From Blattamonas nauphoetae (taxonomy: Eukaryota > Preaxostyla > Oxymonadida), in contig JARBJD010000017.1 of assembly GCA_033064195.1 (NCBI GenBank), positions 62,001 to 126,000 on the forward strand: a stretch of 64,000 nt of DNA, in the 5' to 3' direction. The notes beneath the pieces are model-generated. The model was not told the DNA's origin. It saw only the letters and a program-made list of their open reading frames with translations, and did not search any database. The position numbers and the translations under genes were made by a program. Shown piece after piece: positions 23,701 to 34,899 of this stretch. The stretch's first letter is position 1; the number at the start of each line of letters is the position of its first letter.

Positions 23701-25722
23701 ACACTCTTCTTCATCTCTCCGCTCTCATCCAATCGAATTGTCCAGAATACAATCATCCAGGACCAAAGGGGAAACTCACTCTCAAAGATGAATTAGTCGT
23801 TTATCTTGAATGGTTGAGCTCAACAGTTAAAATCAATCGACTGGCATCGGCATTGGGAATCAGTCCAAATCTCGCATCTAAAGCAATTCTACACATTCGC
23901 CCTCTCCTGTTCACTGTCCTTCAGGAACGATATTCTGTCCCGCCTCGCCCAACTCCAAATTTTCAAGCCAATTTCCCTTTCACCGCGCTTTATATTGATG
24001 CAACAACAATTGTTGTCCCCAGACCATTGACGGATTTTGAAGATAAGAAAGTACTTTGGGAAGGTCATCATTATTGTTATGCGATGAAGGCTCAAGTGTG
24101 TGTTGAAGCCAAACCACCCTACAAAGCGCTCTTCGTTTCTGATTGTGTTGCTGGCTCAATCCACGATGTTGCTCTACTCCAAAAGACTCTCCAACCGATC
24201 GAACAATATCTGAACAAGACAGACCAGGAGAAAGAGCTCTATCCACAAGACAACGACCCAAAATGGGGAATTCAAGGCGACATGGGATATCTCGGAGATT
24301 TTCCAACTCTTCGATTCAATCGTCCGAACAGAAGAAAAAAGAAAGAACAAACGAAGAAGAACAGAATGAACTCAATGTGAGAATTGCGTCTGACAGAGTT
24401 CAAGTGGAGAGATTCTTCGGAAGACTCAAATGGCTGTGGCTTCGAATGGGAGGGAAATACACTGCTGGCGTCAAACATATCACGCAAGACTTCAAAAATG
24501 CGTGCTGGTTAACCAATATTCACCTCGAAAAGGACACAATTACCGACTTCCAGACGATTTTCATGAGAGGGCTCTTTCGGCCTCTTCAAGAAAAGAATCA
24601 CGAATTCCACGGAGAAAACAACTCTATCGAAAACATCAAGCCGAGATTGAGGACTTTGAGAATGATTATGATCCAAGAACAACAGGATTCGATGGAGTCT
24701 TTGATATTTCAGATTCTGACTAAAATATTCATCACAATTCACAACACACACTTACTTTTTCTCAATTTTGTTGAAAAATGTTCTCAAAACGACGTTGAAG
24801 AGTCTTAAACTGTCATAAATGATAAAAACTCCCACATTCTTGTTTTTCATGTTTTTTAGAAATATTTGATTTGTTTTCTGTGTCTAATTCTTTAGACAAC
24901 GTCTTGCTGTTAGGCCCACATTCTGGGCATCCTCATTCTGTTTCCTGGCGACTGACATTCACTTCGACACTTGGGGAGGACCATATTAGCGCGAGCCCAT
25001 GAAATCCTACCCGACCCAAGTTCCATGAATGATGTCTGCGGACAGCGAGAGGGGAACCAATATCCAAGCAAGAGCGACTTACATCGAGATGACACAGAAC
25101 CTACTTGAGGTAAGTTCAATTCAAATACGTAGGGGCGTCGCCGACGGTTATAGTGAGAATTTTGGAAAAATTTCGATATAAGGGTCGGATCGACTTCGAA
25201 TTTTTTAAAAGAGTTTTTCTTCAATAATTTGTTTCTTTTCGTACTAATGACAAGTTATAAATGAGGAAACACGATGAAATGAATCAATTCGACGAAAGTT
25301 TGTCAAGATCAACCTGAAAAAAATGTTATGGGGTGAGAACTCGAGTGAAGTGTGGTTTATTCGGTTTTTCTGCTGTTTATTCGGTTTTCACAAGGTATCT
25401 CGAGTTAAGTTGCGTTAACCGAATTGCCCTTCGTGATCACGAGTTTTCCCATTATACACGGGTTGGGTCTAATCACAAACAATTTCGCATAATCATCTTC
25501 CTTCAAACAAAATTGACGAAGGAGAAAGGGCAGTTGAGTGCTAGCTTCAAGAGAATTGGTTTCCTTCATGAGGCGAGTGATGAGAACAGAGATTCGAAAT
25601 TCATCGTCGTAAGTCAGGGCCTTGTCATTTGCCTTGATACATTCCATCATGACTCGGATGTCAGTTTGGAGGATCTCTTCTGTCTTTTGCTGACCGATCT
25701 TGCAGATAGTACCAAATTGCAT
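20746..25722 (-). CDS. Large helical protein, split by a DNA transposon
   Basis: Two host segments, 25722-25471 and 22965-20746, lie in the same frame on either side of a 2502-bp element and its target duplication. Removing the element and one AAT copy restores an uninterrupted frame (KLFVI then SFGLLGEQG) of about 823 residues ending in TGA. The protein is mostly Leu-rich amphipathic helix, like ARM/HEAT-type solenoids, without a recognisable domain. Conserved-looking blocks include LLVQLFRYPCIVLT and AALIAYYLLHSI-like helices. The insertion truncates the protein after ~84 residues unless another allele is intact. No family is recognised. Confidence 0.75.
22969..25470 (+). mobile_element. 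PIF/Harbinger-like DNA transposon
   Basis: The element is 2502 bp. Its ends are an inverted repeat: AGACCCAACCCG on the left and CGGGTTGGGTCT on the right, continuing imperfectly for ~30 bp. A direct AAT lies immediately outside each end (22966-22968 and 25471-25473). Subterminal copies of ACTCGAG and AACCGA motifs occur at both ends in inverted orientation. It carries one transposase gene on the plus strand. The clean 3-bp duplication, intact ends and unbroken host frame indicate a very recent insertion. Confidence 0.88.
23218..24808 (+). CDS. Transposase, DDE_Tnp_4/Harbinger type, with a frame break
   Basis: A first exon (MDSQDLRDENVTPSPQ) is followed by a short intron and the main frame from about 23440. 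Visible motifs are a helix-turn-helix-like region (TVKINRLASALGISPNLASK), the first catalytic Asp (FTALYIDATTI), the second Asp context (FVSDCVAGSIHDVALLQ), GDMGYLGDF, and the catalytic Glu (DRVQVERFFGRLKWLW). The catalytic-Glu part lies in a different frame from the Asp part. The switch falls in the A-rich tract around 24331-24365, so there is either a one-base change or an unrecognised splice. The frame near 23430 is also ambiguous. The transposase may therefore be inactive. Confidence 0.75.
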
Positions 25723-26746
25723 CAGATGAAAAGGACAGGATTATACCGATGAGTGACTAGAAAAGAAGTTGACAGTTGGAATGTGTCGGAGTTGATCAAA
25801 TTTAAAGAAAAATAAGGGTCATCCACATGTTTCACAACTTGATAAAAGATCTTTATCCTGAGATCAATTTTGAATTGTAAAAATGGACGGTAATACATGA
25901 CATGATATATACGGAACTGACCAAGACAAAAGGCTCAGTCTGTATCTTTTCCAATTTGGGTGATTCTCATTATGTCAGTATTTTGAGGAAGGCTAATAAT
26001 GACGATTCCACGTGAAGCAATTCATAGAAACATGATGAAGGACATTGTTTTGTGAAATGGTCCAACTAAGAAAAAGTTAAATTTCAGTAAAAATTTCGGA
26101 GTACTCGCTGAGAAAACTGCCATGTACTAGAAATGCCCCACTTTTCACAATTCATTTTGATAATTTCTCAACAACCCGTGAACCAATTTTGATGAAATTC
26201 ATCCAGATCCTTTTTTGATGATCCGAACATTGTAGCAAAATTTGGTAAAAAATTGTGTGTATCTGGAAAAAAGTCGAAAAACCCATATTTTCACGAAAAC
26301 ACTCACAGAGGCAAAATTGTCATTTTGTATCATACAACTATTTTTTGAGGTCTTTCCGAATTGAATGCACTTTATTTGGTTGAAAACGGATGGTTGATTA
26401 TGGAGATATGACGATGTGAAGTTTCGGGTTTTTATGTGCATTTTCCAGTATGAGGCTACAGCGCCCAAGAATGGGTCTTTCGCTCCAATTTTTGGTCAGG
26501 ATTATTTTCTCACCAAAACAACATTTCCTAGAAAAAATCTCGATTTATCGCGGGATAATGTATTTCAGCGCCTTTCTGACGGCACTATTAGCGTGAATTG
26601 ATCACAAAAATACACAAAAAACAATGATTCCTGATGTCCGCTGTCATTCACAATCTGTTTTCACTATTGCATGTATCTTCTGTTCAAAATCACTTCGTCA
26701 GCTATTTTCTCAAGTTTTTTTCCAAAAGTATCTCAATTCACCAAAG
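25723..26746. other. Intergenic, no gene recognised
   Basis: An AT-rich stretch upstream of the helical-protein gene. The longest frames (89 and 61 residues) have no coding character and run through low-complexity sequence. The segment 26150-26460 has the texture of an old repeat, but I find no terminal inverted repeats. Confidence 0.5.
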
Positions 26747-26748
26747 TA

Positions 26749-27507
26749 CAGTCTGAATAGTTCAAAGTCGAACAAAAATAATTCAAAGTCGAAGAAAATA
26801 ATTCAAAGTCGAAGTGAAATAATTCAAAGTCGAAAAACAGTTTGTTTTCCTTTAGCTTCCGAAAGCAGCACATAATTCCCTCTATTTCTACTGTGACCTT
26901 TTTGTACCCATGTGTATAATCGGGTGAATACGTTTTTCAGGATTTAAAACAATCCATTCATGCTTTTTGAAGTGATTTTGAGCTTTTTAGATGAAAACAG
27001 TCACTTCATTGGTCTGAGAAAAAACAGCCTGTGATACACAAATGGTTGTAGTATTGGACTGACGTTTGAGAGGCGTGAAGGAGTCATCGGTGTGACTTGT
27101 TCTGGAAACTTTTGGGCTTGTTCAACTTGTCCTGGATCTGATTTGTTGGTTCTTCTGGGCTTAGACGAAGAATTACTGGGAAACGAGCTCAAAAATGTGA
27201 ACTATGGCCGAGAAAGTGTTGAATGATGTCGGATGATACTTGACTAGCCAGCACCATGATCATTGATTCTGTTTTTGTGAGTTTGAAAGAGTGGTGTGTG
27301 AGGTTCACAAGAACAAGTTTGTCCAAAAATTTGGTCCTTCGACTTTGAATTATTTCACTTCGACTTTGAATTATTACATTTCGACTTTGAATTATTTCAC
27401 TTCGACTTTGAATTATTTCACTTCGACTTTGAATTATTTCATTTCGACTTTGAATTATTAACTTCGACTTTGAACTATTTTTGTTCGACTTTGAACTATG
27501 CAGACTG
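26749..27507. mobile_element. Nonautonomous TIR element, copy A
   Basis: The 759-bp element begins CAGTCTGAATAGTTCAAAGT and ends with the near-exact inverse (ACTTTGAACTATGCAGACTG). TA lies on both sides (26747-26748, 27508-27509). Each end holds tandem units of TTCAAAGTCGAA plus a 6-10 nt A-rich spacer: about four on the left and eight inverted on the right. The ~480-bp core (from about 26880) is nearly identical to the cores of copies B and C. There is no coding frame. CAGT ends with TA duplication suggest mobilisation by a Tc1/mariner transposase. Confidence 0.85.
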
Positions 27508-27509
27508 TA

Positions 27510-28053
27510 TTGATCGTGATGCAATTCATGGGTTGATCACACAATGTTACCAACACCATTGTTTTTTTCGTGTTGTTTCGACTACCAGAGACACATAAGC
27601 CTTTTTCCTTCCTCCTCTGCATTTCTTTTCATTGGACAGTTCTTTTTGGGTGAGTGGCTCACACTTTTCCAAATCGGATGAACCATGTGAATCCAGATCA
27701 ATATCATTCTCCTCTAGCCACCAACTTCGGCCAACGTGGAGGAGAGGGAGTCTTTTTCTTTCTGAAATGGTTTTTGTGAGAACACATCGGCACGATATTT
27801 GATGTGTGATTCGGACAGAACAGATACAGCGATCTTTCTGATGAGCTTGAATATCTTGTAGGTTCGTGTGAATGGTGCGCAAGCAAGTAATTGAAACATG
27901 TCCAAGGAGATCCTTTAAAAGTGGGATATCCCGCAAGTTGGTTGGTTGACCGTATATATCGGTTCGGAGTCTTCTGGTCAGCCCATTTTGTTGGTTGATG
28001 CTATTATTGGAGATACTCTCTGTGTTGATGTGAATCTAATTTTTGATGAGAGA
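27510..28053. other. No gene recognised
   Basis: A minus-strand frame at 27936-27547 includes LLKDLLGHVSITCLRT, which faintly recalls the LLGH motif of tyrosine recombinases. Without Arg/His/Tyr context I do not call it. Nothing else stands out. Confidence 0.3.
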
Positions 28054-28180
28054 CAGTCCGAATAGTTCAACATCGCAGGCAAATAAGTCGACATCGAACA
28101 CAATTGTTCAACATCGAACAAAATAATTCAACATCGAAATGGAATAATTCAACAACGAAATGGAATAATTCAACATCGAA
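28054..28180 (+). repeat. Diverged TTCAACATCGAA tandem repeat
   Basis: Begins ACAGTCCGAATAGTTCAACA and contains about six units of TTCAACATCGAA with A-rich spacers. The unit plan matches the ends of the 27-, 36- and 37-kb elements, but with ACATCG instead of AAGTCG. It looks like one arm of an older or related element whose other arm I cannot find. Confidence 0.7.
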
Positions 28181-29732
28181 CAAAAAAATGTCTATCCTTT
28201 ATTTGTGTGCCATCAAGCCTGAATTAATTATGTTTTGACACAAGAGACGAACTGGATTCGATCGAAGATATAATCCCTCGAATTACTGGGACAAGTCGGA
28301 ATAGTTAATCATGGTAGATGAGAATCTTAGTTGACCAGAACGTCTCTTTCTTCACTCTGTTGCCACATGTCCACGCATTGAATCTCACAACTGCTCAACT
28401 TTCTATGACACGATCATCAATGGCATAGACATCAAAAAAAGTGAAGTTGAAAGTAATAGTTGAGAAACCCAATTCGGATGGTGTCCTTTTCTTGAGTTCC
28501 GACGCAAAATCGGGTCTGACAGCCGTGGTCATGATCGTGAACTGCAGTGAATGGAGATAAATGATGTTTTAGATGACAGAGGGGATAAAAATCAGAATCA
28601 AACTGACTGTTTAAGTCTGAATACCGAGTTTGGGACAAAAAAATGATTAGTCATTCTCTTTCTCTACCACAACACATATCAACACAAAAAATCTTTTTAT
28701 GAATTGCACCGTCTCCCAAATAACTGGGGTGAAAATGCTGCAATTTGTCTCTGTTTGGTGAAAAAAGGTCAAGACACTTTTCTCTCTTTGTAACTGACCG
28801 ATTTTCGGAACGTTTATCATACGATGATGGCCTACTTCAGCGCCGAAAAAGACTGAACAGCCGATTTAGACGAAAGTTGGGAATGAAAACGGTTCCCTCT
28901 GGTGATCGGACACGTTTTAATGATTTCTGGTTTGAGTCGATGTTGTAGTGATTCCCGTCCAATCGAGTAATGTTCGGACTAGTACAGATATCACGATGGT
29001 GATATCGTCAGAAGGATTTGTTCAACTTTGCAATGTTGGTTGGAGTGACTTTCTTTTCTTTGGACGAACGACCGCTTTGATGTCGCTCTCTGGTCCAACT
29101 TCATCTTGAATGATTTGACTTTTGAGTGATGTGTCTGGACCTGTCGGTGTCCCAATGGTTGGGCTATTGGGACTGTCCTGGGACTGAGCCCAATCCTCAA
29201 GTTGTTCTTCAATTAAATCAGTCAAAGAAAAAAAACCAATGTCGGAGACACACTTTCTGCTTGATCTAAGGGAAAACCAAAAAACCCCTAAAATCCACAT
29301 AAATAAAACGTCCACCAAAAAGTGAAAGAGAATCACATTAGAAACGGGTGAGGACCTGAACTTGGGTGTGCAAATTGAAACTGGGGGAGATGAAGCCCAT
29401 TCTTTATTTCGAACCCATAATCTCTGCTTTTTTCAGACTAAATATGAAGATCATTATTTCCTGTCTAAAGTGCAGCATTGTTCATAATTATTGACTCATT
29501 CTGTCAAGATTGACCCGATTCAATCTTTATTCACACAAAGTTTGTTTTTGGTTGATCACGCATGAATCTTGCGAAAGAATGAAGAATCAATAAATTAGAC
29601 GAAGTTTTAGGAGATGTGAGACAACGAGGAAAAACAAAATCAAAAAGTAAGTGATCAGAAAAGATTGTAGGTGAGAAAGAAGAGAGTGGAGGAGTTGAGG
29701 TGAAAGATCGAGTCGAAAAGCTGAGATAGAGG
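28181..29732. other. Mostly non-coding; one possible exon on minus strand
   Basis: A minus-strand frame at about 29230-29024 reads as plausible protein (DLIEEQLEDWAQSQDSPNSP, then VVRPKKRKSLQPT) but has no identifiable start exon or neighbours. It may be the remnant of a gene. The rest is AT-rich without recognised features. Confidence 0.35.
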
Positions 29733-32252
29733 ATGATTTGTGTTGTTGATGATCCAAAGCACTTGTTCAGTCAGCAATGCTGCCATTGTCCCCGTATCCA
29801 AACACATCACCTCATGATACTTCCTTCGCTCTTCCTCACCCACTTCGTGTCGAACCTGAACCAACACGCCGCGTCGATGGGCATCACCCTCCCCGACGAC
29901 TCCAACAAGCGCGGACGGAAGGCCAAGCAAGACGCTGCGCCGATCCCGACCTTCTTCAAAGCACCTGCCGTCACGCTGGAAGACAGCGCACACCGCTACA
30001 CCTTCTTCAACCTGCCGTTCTCGTGTGTCACGCTCTCGCTCTTCAACCTGCACCTCGCGCAGGGCTTCGACCTCCTCTCCTCGTCTCTCCCGTCTCGCGA
30101 GTCGCTCTCCACAACGTACGCTACGTTCCTCCCGCACGCTCCTCTTGCCCAGTTCCTCCATCTGACAGGCCGGGACAGGCCCGATTCTCGCCCATCAACC
30201 ACAACCAGCACGGGATCGAACGAGTCGACGCTGTCGAACGGAGGGCTGCTCCGAATGGGACAGGACCAGACACCCACATCCACGCTGACCAGCCCGATCG
30301 TCGCTGTGGACTTACTCACCCACGCAGGCGCCTCGTCCTTCTTCAAGATTGACCTCCCGCGTTCCATCTGCGAGGGCTAGGAGAGTGGCTTCGTGTTCGG
30401 GTTCTTTGTGACCAACATCAACGGCGACAAGCTCCGCAAGGCTGGAGTGAAGAACAATTCCAGACTGATTATGAAGGCAGTCGCGTTCGACAGACTCGAT
30501 CGCAGTGTTGTGGTGTGTTTTCTGCATCTTCTTCCATCGCCCTCTCCTCTCTCTCCAAACAGAAGCTTTCCACACCTAACTCGAAGAGTCGTGCGAGTGT
30601 GTCCGTTCGATTCGTTTCATCTGCTTTCCTCTTTCTTCTTCATCTTATCAATCTGACTCCTCTTCTCCAGTCCATTTCCCACCAGTTCGCATTGACGCGC
30701 GCCTTGTCCCACACACCTTCTTCGCCAGACAGCCACCAGCTCTCCAGTTTAATCCAAACAGTGGTCAAATGCTCCTCTGTCTCTCATAGATCCGCTCTTC
30801 CACATCTCGCCCGTCCTCGCTCGCGCTGAAGTGAAGTTCAACAACCCGCCTTTCATCGTCGTTGCCAATTCCGACAGAGATCAGCGATTAGTCGTGTCTG
30901 GCTCGAAAGCGAAGAAGCACACTCTTTCTCGTCTGTCATGTCATTCTTCGTCATTCCTTCTCTTCCAGATCCGATCTGAAATGAAGAAGACGGGGAGAAG
31001 CTGCGCGCACTGTCCGAAGTTGAGGGGCGATGTGTTTTCATCGTCAACCAGGCCGGCGTCATCGAGAGGAAGCTCAAATTGAATCGGTTCGACGATCTGG
31101 CGAATGAGGAAGAGGAGGGAAACGAGAATGACAGGCTTCGGCGACTGCATGAGATGGAATTGTTGGACAGAGCGAGGGCCTTCCTTCCAGATTTGGAGCA
31201 GCAGCGAGCAGAAGAGGAGCAACGTCGGAGAGACGAGAGGAGCAGAAGAGGCAGGCCGAGATGCTAGCCAAGCGGGATCCGGTCGCTCTCTCCAAAGCCA
31301 CACAAAAGGTGTGCTCGTTTTCTTTTCCCTACTCGTTCCGTTTCGTGTCAGGTTACTCACTCCACCCGATATGAGCGGCCCCTCCTATCGGGCGAGCGGG
31401 AGTGAAGACAGCGACGACGCAGGGTTTGGCGGATGGCGTTCTGATGACATGGGACCAGACATCGACGACTGGCTCCGATTTCCGACATAGAAACAGCCAG
31501 GCGGTGGGAAGAAGGGCAGAGCGGACACTGCTCCGTTCGATTTGGATGCTGTCCCGAAGTCTCCTCCGAACAAGAAACGACGGACAGAGCTGGCACGGGA
31601 GCTGCAGGAGAGGAAGACCAAGACAGAACTGCTGATCGACGAGACCATCCTGCTGCGGTCGGAGTTGCGAATGAAAGAGATCGAACGAATGGTTCCAACC
31701 ACACGCTGGAACATTGGTGTGCTCTCATCTCACCTTCACCCTTTTTCAGATAAAGCAAAGGCGGACCTCCGCGACCTTCGCATGGCACTCATCACAACGA
31801 AGGAGTGCGGGATTAAGCTGATTGGCGAAGACAAGACACTTGTGAGAGAGGCAGGCGAGCGCATTCTGATTGCAGCAACGAAACAAGAGAAAACGAAAAA
31901 GAACGATCCCAACACTGAGATGGAGAACGCAGCCGCCGTTTAGAAGAACAGAATCGAGCAAGCAAGGGTGCAGCTGGAACTTGGGTGTCTGAAGGCACAG
32001 GAAGATGAATACGAAGCGTGGGAGAGGGAAGGCGAGCGAGCACTGCCAGCATTGCAGGCTGATCTCGACTCCCTCCTCTCCGAATACAACACTCTGCGGC
32101 TTCGAATTGTGCAGACGAAGGGACAATAGCACGCTGCCCAAAACGAGTTTGACCGCCTTCACCACACTCCCTTCCCGTCGCCCGCCGACGTCAGCCCAGT
32201 TGATGTTTCCATTCTTGAGCGAGATTCTGGTCAGATTGGAGAACACTTCTGA
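29733..32252 (+). CDS. Unknown large protein gene with in-frame TAG codons
   Basis: A GC-rich coding region in several exons, including a 29-nt intron (30761-30789) and a 33-nt intron (31717-31749). Protein-like blocks in order are HRYTFFNLPFSCVTLSLFNL, GFVFGFFVTNINGDKLRKAG, PLFHISPVLARAEVKFNNPP, GRCVFIVNQAGVIERKLKLN, a charged coiled coil, an acidic linker, and a C-terminal coiled coil ending DSGQIGEHF with TGA. Four TAG codons (30378, 31488, 31941, 32127) interrupt otherwise continuous frame, and flanking residues continue smoothly across each. One frame break occurs near 31230. I cannot name the family. It is either a gene reading TAG as an amino acid (Gln fits the coiled coil) or a recent pseudogene. 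The true start is uncertain; an internal ATG at 29877 is possible. Confidence 0.6.
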
Positions 32253-33242
32253 CGACATAACGAGTCCAATTTCATGAATTTGTATACTTTTTGGGGACTT
32301 CGAGTTTGTTGATGAAGATTGGATCTTGTTAGGTTCACAGTTGTTGGCGACTAAAAATAGGATGTGTTGGCCAACTACAAGCAAAATGGTAAGCGAGAGT
32401 GGAATGACAGTAGCAGTCACACCAAGGAAGATGCGCTTCCACCGACTGAAGTCGATCAGCACGAATAGAAGTAAAATAGTGAATTGAAACGGGAAACTTG
32501 GCATCAAAAGGAACCTCCAGATGTTCTCCGCCGCCCTTATGCAATTGGTGGAGATGATCAAAGCAGTAATCTTCCACTGTCAATGTGCGAAAGTGGTGCA
32601 GCGTTCAACAGCAATGTATTCCGATATCTCAGTCCGGTACGTACTGACTGAACTGGTTTGATGCGACGGAATGAGAAGCAACTCGCTATGATATCGAAGA
32701 AGTCGGGAAAGAACGGGTGAAGAATCACGACAATTCTAGAGGTAAATGGGAAGAGTGTCGAGGAGTTTAACTCACGTGTATTGCCTTTCAAGAGGATTTG
32801 TGTCATTTTGATAGGTTGTTGGAAGAAGAAGGTATAACGAGGAGAGAGATGTTTGGATCATGAGAAAGATGATGAAGATGACAGATGGAGAAGAAATAGA
32901 CAAATATAGTGTCGGTAATGCGTCAGAGAAGGGAAAAACATGATGTGGGATACATATTTGACGATTTAAAAGAATGAGAAGATGATGATCCGATTGTTCT
33001 TCATCTTTAGCGACGTCAAACGGAACAATCTCGATTCTGATCGCTGTTTTGTTTTCGTGTCGAAAGAGAAGGAGGGGTATAGCATGGATGTCGATATCGA
33101 GCGAGTGAATACACCATGTGACGAGGTTTGTTGAAATGTTGCAAAATAAGGGTGACAGACAATTCGGTATTAGTCTGATCGTTCTGACACATGTCATCTG
33201 ACCCAATTTGAAAGGCTTCACACTCTCGTCATCACTCCACAC
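32190..33242 (-). CDS. Possible multipass membrane protein, unknown
   Basis: Three candidate exons: 33242 to about 32774, 32733 to about 32615, and from about 32582 down. They join as QYT-IVVILHPFFPDFFDII, and then WKITALIISTNCIRAAENIW after a 33-nt intron. Hydrophobic segments (SPSVIFIIFLMIQTSLSSLY, FTILLLFVLIDFSRW, IPLSLTILLVVGQHILFLVA) suggest at least three membrane spans. The 3' end overlaps the end of the plus-strand gene at 32252, so the terminus is unclear. I do not recognise the family, and the middle splice is uncertain. Confidence 0.4.
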
Positions 33243-34200
33243 CTCTCCTCACCATTCTCATCACATTCATCCCGCAAAGGTGGTATTTCAGAACAAGTTG
33301 TTGAGGATCTCATGGCGTCTCAAGGAGCGAAGGAATTAGAACTCACAGCAGCAAACGACTGGTTTTGACGCGTTCTCTTCCACCCTTTTTTCTCATTTTT
33401 GCCTTTCTTCCATCATGTCCTCCCAATATTGTCTCATTCTCTCTCTTCCCATCATCTCTTCCTCATCAGTCAAATGACATCCTGCTATCCCATCGCAACT
33501 CCAAGGCCCTCTCAATTGATTATCTGAGCCACCTCAAAGAAATTCAACCAATAAATCTGGTGTAATCAATCGACAATCATAGAAATTATGAAGAACCAGA
33601 CATGTTAAGAAACAACTGAATGAAGAAGTCAGATTCAGAATAGTGAAGTGCACACAAACCAAGACAAGATTCTGAAGCGAAAGATAGCGGACAAAAGTGA
33701 AAAAACACAGAAACAATAGGAAAAAGAGACATTTCGATGTGCTTGGAGAGAACTTGCTTCATATCGCCAATTCTTCACCAAACTTCCTTTTCTCGAAATT
33801 ATTATTTCATTATCGGTATAATGAGAGAAAGAAATGAATAACTGGATAAAATGTGTTTCAACTGTTCCCCATAAATCACTTTTTTAAGGTTGATCAACTC
33901 ATAAAGATTCACCTTCATCTCCTCCCACAGGTGTTTGCACACGCTATTACTGCACGGATGGATTCATCTTTCCCTAAACTTTCACTTTTTCGTGGACGTT
34001 TGATTTATGTGGATTTCAGGGGTTTTGTGGCATACACTAAAATGTATGATTTGGCAGTTACCCTTAATTCGGAAAAGAAAAGAGCAAATTTGGAAAGATG
34101 TGAAATGAGGGAAAAATGAGGAATGAAAATGGATGAAATGGTGCCGAAGAATTAGGTTCGATGAGGAGCAATGACCCTGTATCGTGTGAGATGTTATTCT
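33243..34200. other. Gene fragment and spacer
   Basis: A plus-strand piece around 33285-33360 reads SEQVVEDLMASQGAKELELT and could continue after a ~100-nt intron into SNDILLSHRNSKALSIDYLS (ending TAA near 33564), but the splice phase does not close. It may be the tail of a degraded gene. The rest shows nothing. Confidence 0.3.
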
Positions 34201-34899
34201 GCATGATTGTGTGGAATGCTATGTTGTTCTGCATGATTGACAGTGTTGGATCATTTTCAGAAAGACTCGTCTTCTCATCGGAGATATTTGCGTCACCATG
34301 AACTGTCGACAGATTTGATCTGAGATGCTTTGTGTCATTTTGTCTGACGTTGTGACATTGATACGACCATCTTCAATAGAATTGGGGAGAAAAAATGAGA
34401 AAACTGTTTGAAAGCATACCGGAATCATCGTCATCATGCTCGATTTGTCTGAGTTTTGATCTTGAAGCCTGTGTTTCATCACATAAAACTGGATTCAATT
34501 TGAGTACTGGAACAGGAACGCTTTCTATCAGATGATTGTTCATGAAAACAGCTTCTGAAAGTTTTCGAAGCCCCTAATTATGAACTCCAAAAAGCATTAC
34601 GTTGCTCTGGGGATGAATACGCTTCATAAAACGTGTTGAGAACTCATTTAAGTGTTTTGTCATCTCATTGTCTTCACAACCACCGAGCTGATCTTCACCA
34701 AAATCGGACACAATACCAATTTCATTGTTTTGAAACGTTTTTTGGCAGTTTTCCCATTGCTTCCAGCTGGATCGACACTCCCTTCTTCAACTCAACCATG
34801 TGTCTCTTGGTCCTCTTTCATACTCTCGAGCCGATCTTCGCGTGAAGGAGGAGGAATGAGTGAGCTGAGTTCCAATCCACCCCTTCTCAGCTAATATTC

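Noticed and set aside
26199-26468. 89-residue minus-strand frame
   Set aside because: AT-rich and low complexity, no start context, no similarity I recognise.
27547-27936. Tyrosine recombinase-like LLGH motif on the minus strand
   Set aside because: Only one short motif; no Arg, His-x-x-Arg or Tyr in the right spacing, and no integrase-like fold around it.
30960-30990. In-frame TGA in the TAG-bearing gene near 30975
   Set aside because: Choosing the acceptor at GAAATGAAG places the TGA inside the intron and keeps phase, so no TGA is needed in the coding sequence.
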